Assembly: GCA_002495185.1 (NCBI GenBank)
Contig: DAEB01000032.1
Coordinates: forward strand, 26,205 to 32,247
DNA length: 6,043 nucleotides
Direction: 5' to 3'
Source: Thermoplasmata archaeon UBA184
Lineage (GTDB): Archaea > Thermoplasmatota > Thermoplasmata > Lutacidiplasmatales > UBA184
A model generated the notes under the pieces. It was not told the origin of the DNA. It made no database searches and was given only the letters and a program-made list of their open reading frames with translations. Shown piece by piece: positions 4,957 through 6,043 of this stretch (its first letter is position 1; every line of letters begins with the position of its first letter). A program made the position numbers and the translations under genes.

Positions 4957-6043
4957 GTGCGGCTCGTGCACCGCGACCCATCGACCGGGGCCCAGAAGCT
5001 CCGGGTCGAGACCCCGAGCGACCTCTGGCGGATTGCGCGCCTCATTCGACCCGGCGACCGGGTCGGCGCGTCCACGACCCGGCGCGACCCCGAGGCCCCT
5101 CCGGATGTCTCGGGGGCCGAGCGCACGCGCCGTCGGGTCTTTCTTACCGTCCGCGCGGAACAGGTCGAGTTCCACGGATTCTCGAGCCACGTCCGCGTGA
5201 CCGGCCCGATCGTGGAGGGACCGTTCGACCTCGGCCGTCACCACACCCTCGATATCGCCGAAGGGGACGACGTGACCGTCACGAAGTCCGAGTGGACCGC
5301 GGGCGACCGGACGATCCTCGAGGAAGGGCTCGACCGGCGCGGCGACCCGACGATTCTTGTCGCGGCCGTGGACTGGGGCGACTCGTCTCTGGTCCGCCTG
5401 CGGGGCCGGTCGGTGGAGCCGGTCGTCGACCTCCGCCGAACGCTCGCGGGGAAGCGGTACGAAGCCGGGCAGGCCGAGAAGGACCGGGACGCGTACGTGG
5501 GGGAGCTCGAAATGCTGGTCCGGCGCGAAGGAGCGTCCGCGACGGCGGTCGTCCTCGCCGGACCCGGGTTTCTCAAGGAGGAGCTCGCGCACCGCCTGAG
5601 CGAATCCGACCCGGCCCTCGCACGCAAGACGCGAGTCTTCCCCACCGCGGAGTCCGGCCGCGTCGGCGTGGACGAGCTCCTCAAGTCCGGTCGGGCGACC
5701 GAGGTCCTCCGGGGGAGCGTCGCCGCGGAGGAGGCGGAGGTGGTCGAGCGGCTGGTCCGGGGGCTCGCGGGCGGCACGCGCGCCGCGGTCGGACGGGTCG
5801 AGGTTGCGGAAGCGGTCGACGCCGGGGCGGCCGAAACGGTCCTCGTGTCCGAGACGCTCCTTCCCGACCCGGCGGTCGCCCAAACGCTCGACCGGGCGCG
5901 CGACGCCCGGGTCCGGCTGTTCGTGGTCCGGGCCGACGGGGAAGCCGGGCGAAAGCTCTCCGCGCTCGGAGGGATGGGCGCCCTGCTGCGCTACGACTGG
6001 ACGAGCCCGACGCGGCTCACGGGATCGCCTGGATCGCCTCGCG
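4957..6043 (+). CDS. pelA: mRNA surveillance protein pelota (aPelota/Dom34 homologue), 3' end beyond window
   Basis: This ribosome-rescue factor acts in the cytoplasm. It enters the empty A site of stalled ribosomes with aEF1A and promotes splitting with ABCE1. The window holds 362 codons. The N-terminal Sm-like domain (1-130) begins MRLVHRDPSTGAQKLRVETP and contains RRRVFLTVRAEQVEFHGF (58-75), HHTLDI (95-100) and VTKSEW (108-113). The central eRF1_2-like domain (about 133-255) starts ILVAAVDWGDS. The C-terminal eRF1_3-like domain (about 270-346) has AVDAGAAETVLVSETLL (286-302) and ends AGRKLSALGGMGALLRY (330-346). As in all pelotas, and unlike release factor aRF1, no GGQ is present. Archaeal pelotas usually stop soon after this LLRY block, but here the frame continues for at least 16 residues including GSPGSP. 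The start is GTG 4957: an in-frame TGA at 4930-4932 closes the frame upstream and GGGAG (4948-4952) precedes it by 4 nt. GTG 4966 is a weaker option. Confidence 0.95.
   Translation, partial: MRLVHRDPSTGAQKLRVETPSDLWRIARLIRPGDRVGASTTRRDPEAPPDVSGAERTRRRVFLTVRAEQVEFHGFSSHVRVTGPIVEGPFDLGRHHTLDIAEGDDVTVTKSEWTAGDRTILEEGLDRRGDPTILVAAVDWGDSSLVRLRGRSVEPVVDLRRTLAGKRYEAGQAEKDRDAYVGELEMLVRREGASATAVVLAGPGFLKEELAHRLSESDPALARKTRVFPTAESGRVGVDELLKSGRATEVLRGSVAAEEAEVVERLVRGLAGGTRAAVGRVEVAEAVDAGAAETVLVSETLLPDPAVAQTLDRARDARVRLFVVRADGEAGRKLSALGGMGALLRYDWTSPTRLTGSPGSPR
6022..6039 (+). repeat. Two tandem copies of a 9-nt repeat in the pelota tail
   Basis: GGATCGCCT occurs at 6022-6030 and again at 6031-6039, in frame, encoding Gly-Ser-Pro twice (residues 356-361). 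It lies past the usual end of pelota and the array may continue beyond the window. Confidence 0.6.

Noticed and set aside
3425..4981. Minus-strand open frame of 518 codons over the exporter
   Set aside because: It is Arg/Pro/Ser-rich low-complexity translation in the wrong frame of the MFS gene, whose real frame shows TM helices and family motifs.
4876..5883. Minus-strand open frame of 335 codons opposite pelota
   Set aside because: Antisense shadow of pelota with no recognisable domain.

Overview
The window is about two-thirds or more G+C and looks archaeal. It carries an almost complete pelota (aPelota/Dom34) gene, a family found in archaea and eukaryotes but not in bacteria. TATA-like boxes sit at archaeal distances from several starts, and one gene appears to be leaderless with a GTG start. 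A high-GC euryarchaeote of the Thermoplasmata type is my best guess from a folate-dependent C1 enzyme in an archaeal setting. The proteins lack the strong acidic bias of haloarchaea. The lineage is inference.

Layout, left to right: (1) 1-285, minus: N-terminal 95 residues of a transcription factor with two tandem ribbon-helix-helix (RHH) domains, cut by the window edge. A perfect 10-bp inverted repeat lies just upstream of its start and is a likely self-operator. (2) 444-734, minus: a small 96-residue His/Cys-containing protein of unassigned family. (3) 838-2472, minus: complete formate-tetrahydrofolate ligase (fhs). (4) 2568-3512, plus: a 314-residue tandem GNAT acetyltransferase, divergent from fhs across a 95-bp gap holding a TATA box readable in both directions. 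(5) 3520-4836, minus: a 12-TM major facilitator exporter, convergent with the acetyltransferase with only 7 bp between stops. It has no ATG or GTG at the right place and apparently starts at CTG behind a perfect 8-nt Shine-Dalgarno. (6) 4957 to the window end, plus: pelota, divergent from the exporter and nearly complete, but with an unexpected Gly-Ser-Pro tail running off the window.

The genes do not form one pathway. fhs feeds formate into the tetrahydrofolate C1 pool and pelota rescues stalled ribosomes. The acetyltransferase and exporter have unknown substrates. The RHH gene and the small His/Cys gene are co-oriented, and their upstream regions share short sequence blocks, so they may be regulated together. 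No RNA genes, CRISPR arrays, insertion sequences or tRNAs were seen. There is no intergenic stretch over 300 bases; the longest, 286-443, holds the inverted repeat and a TATA candidate and otherwise nothing I recognise. The most unusual observations are the RHH gene with its palindrome, the CTG start, and the pelota tail. I do not see a multi-gene undescribed system.
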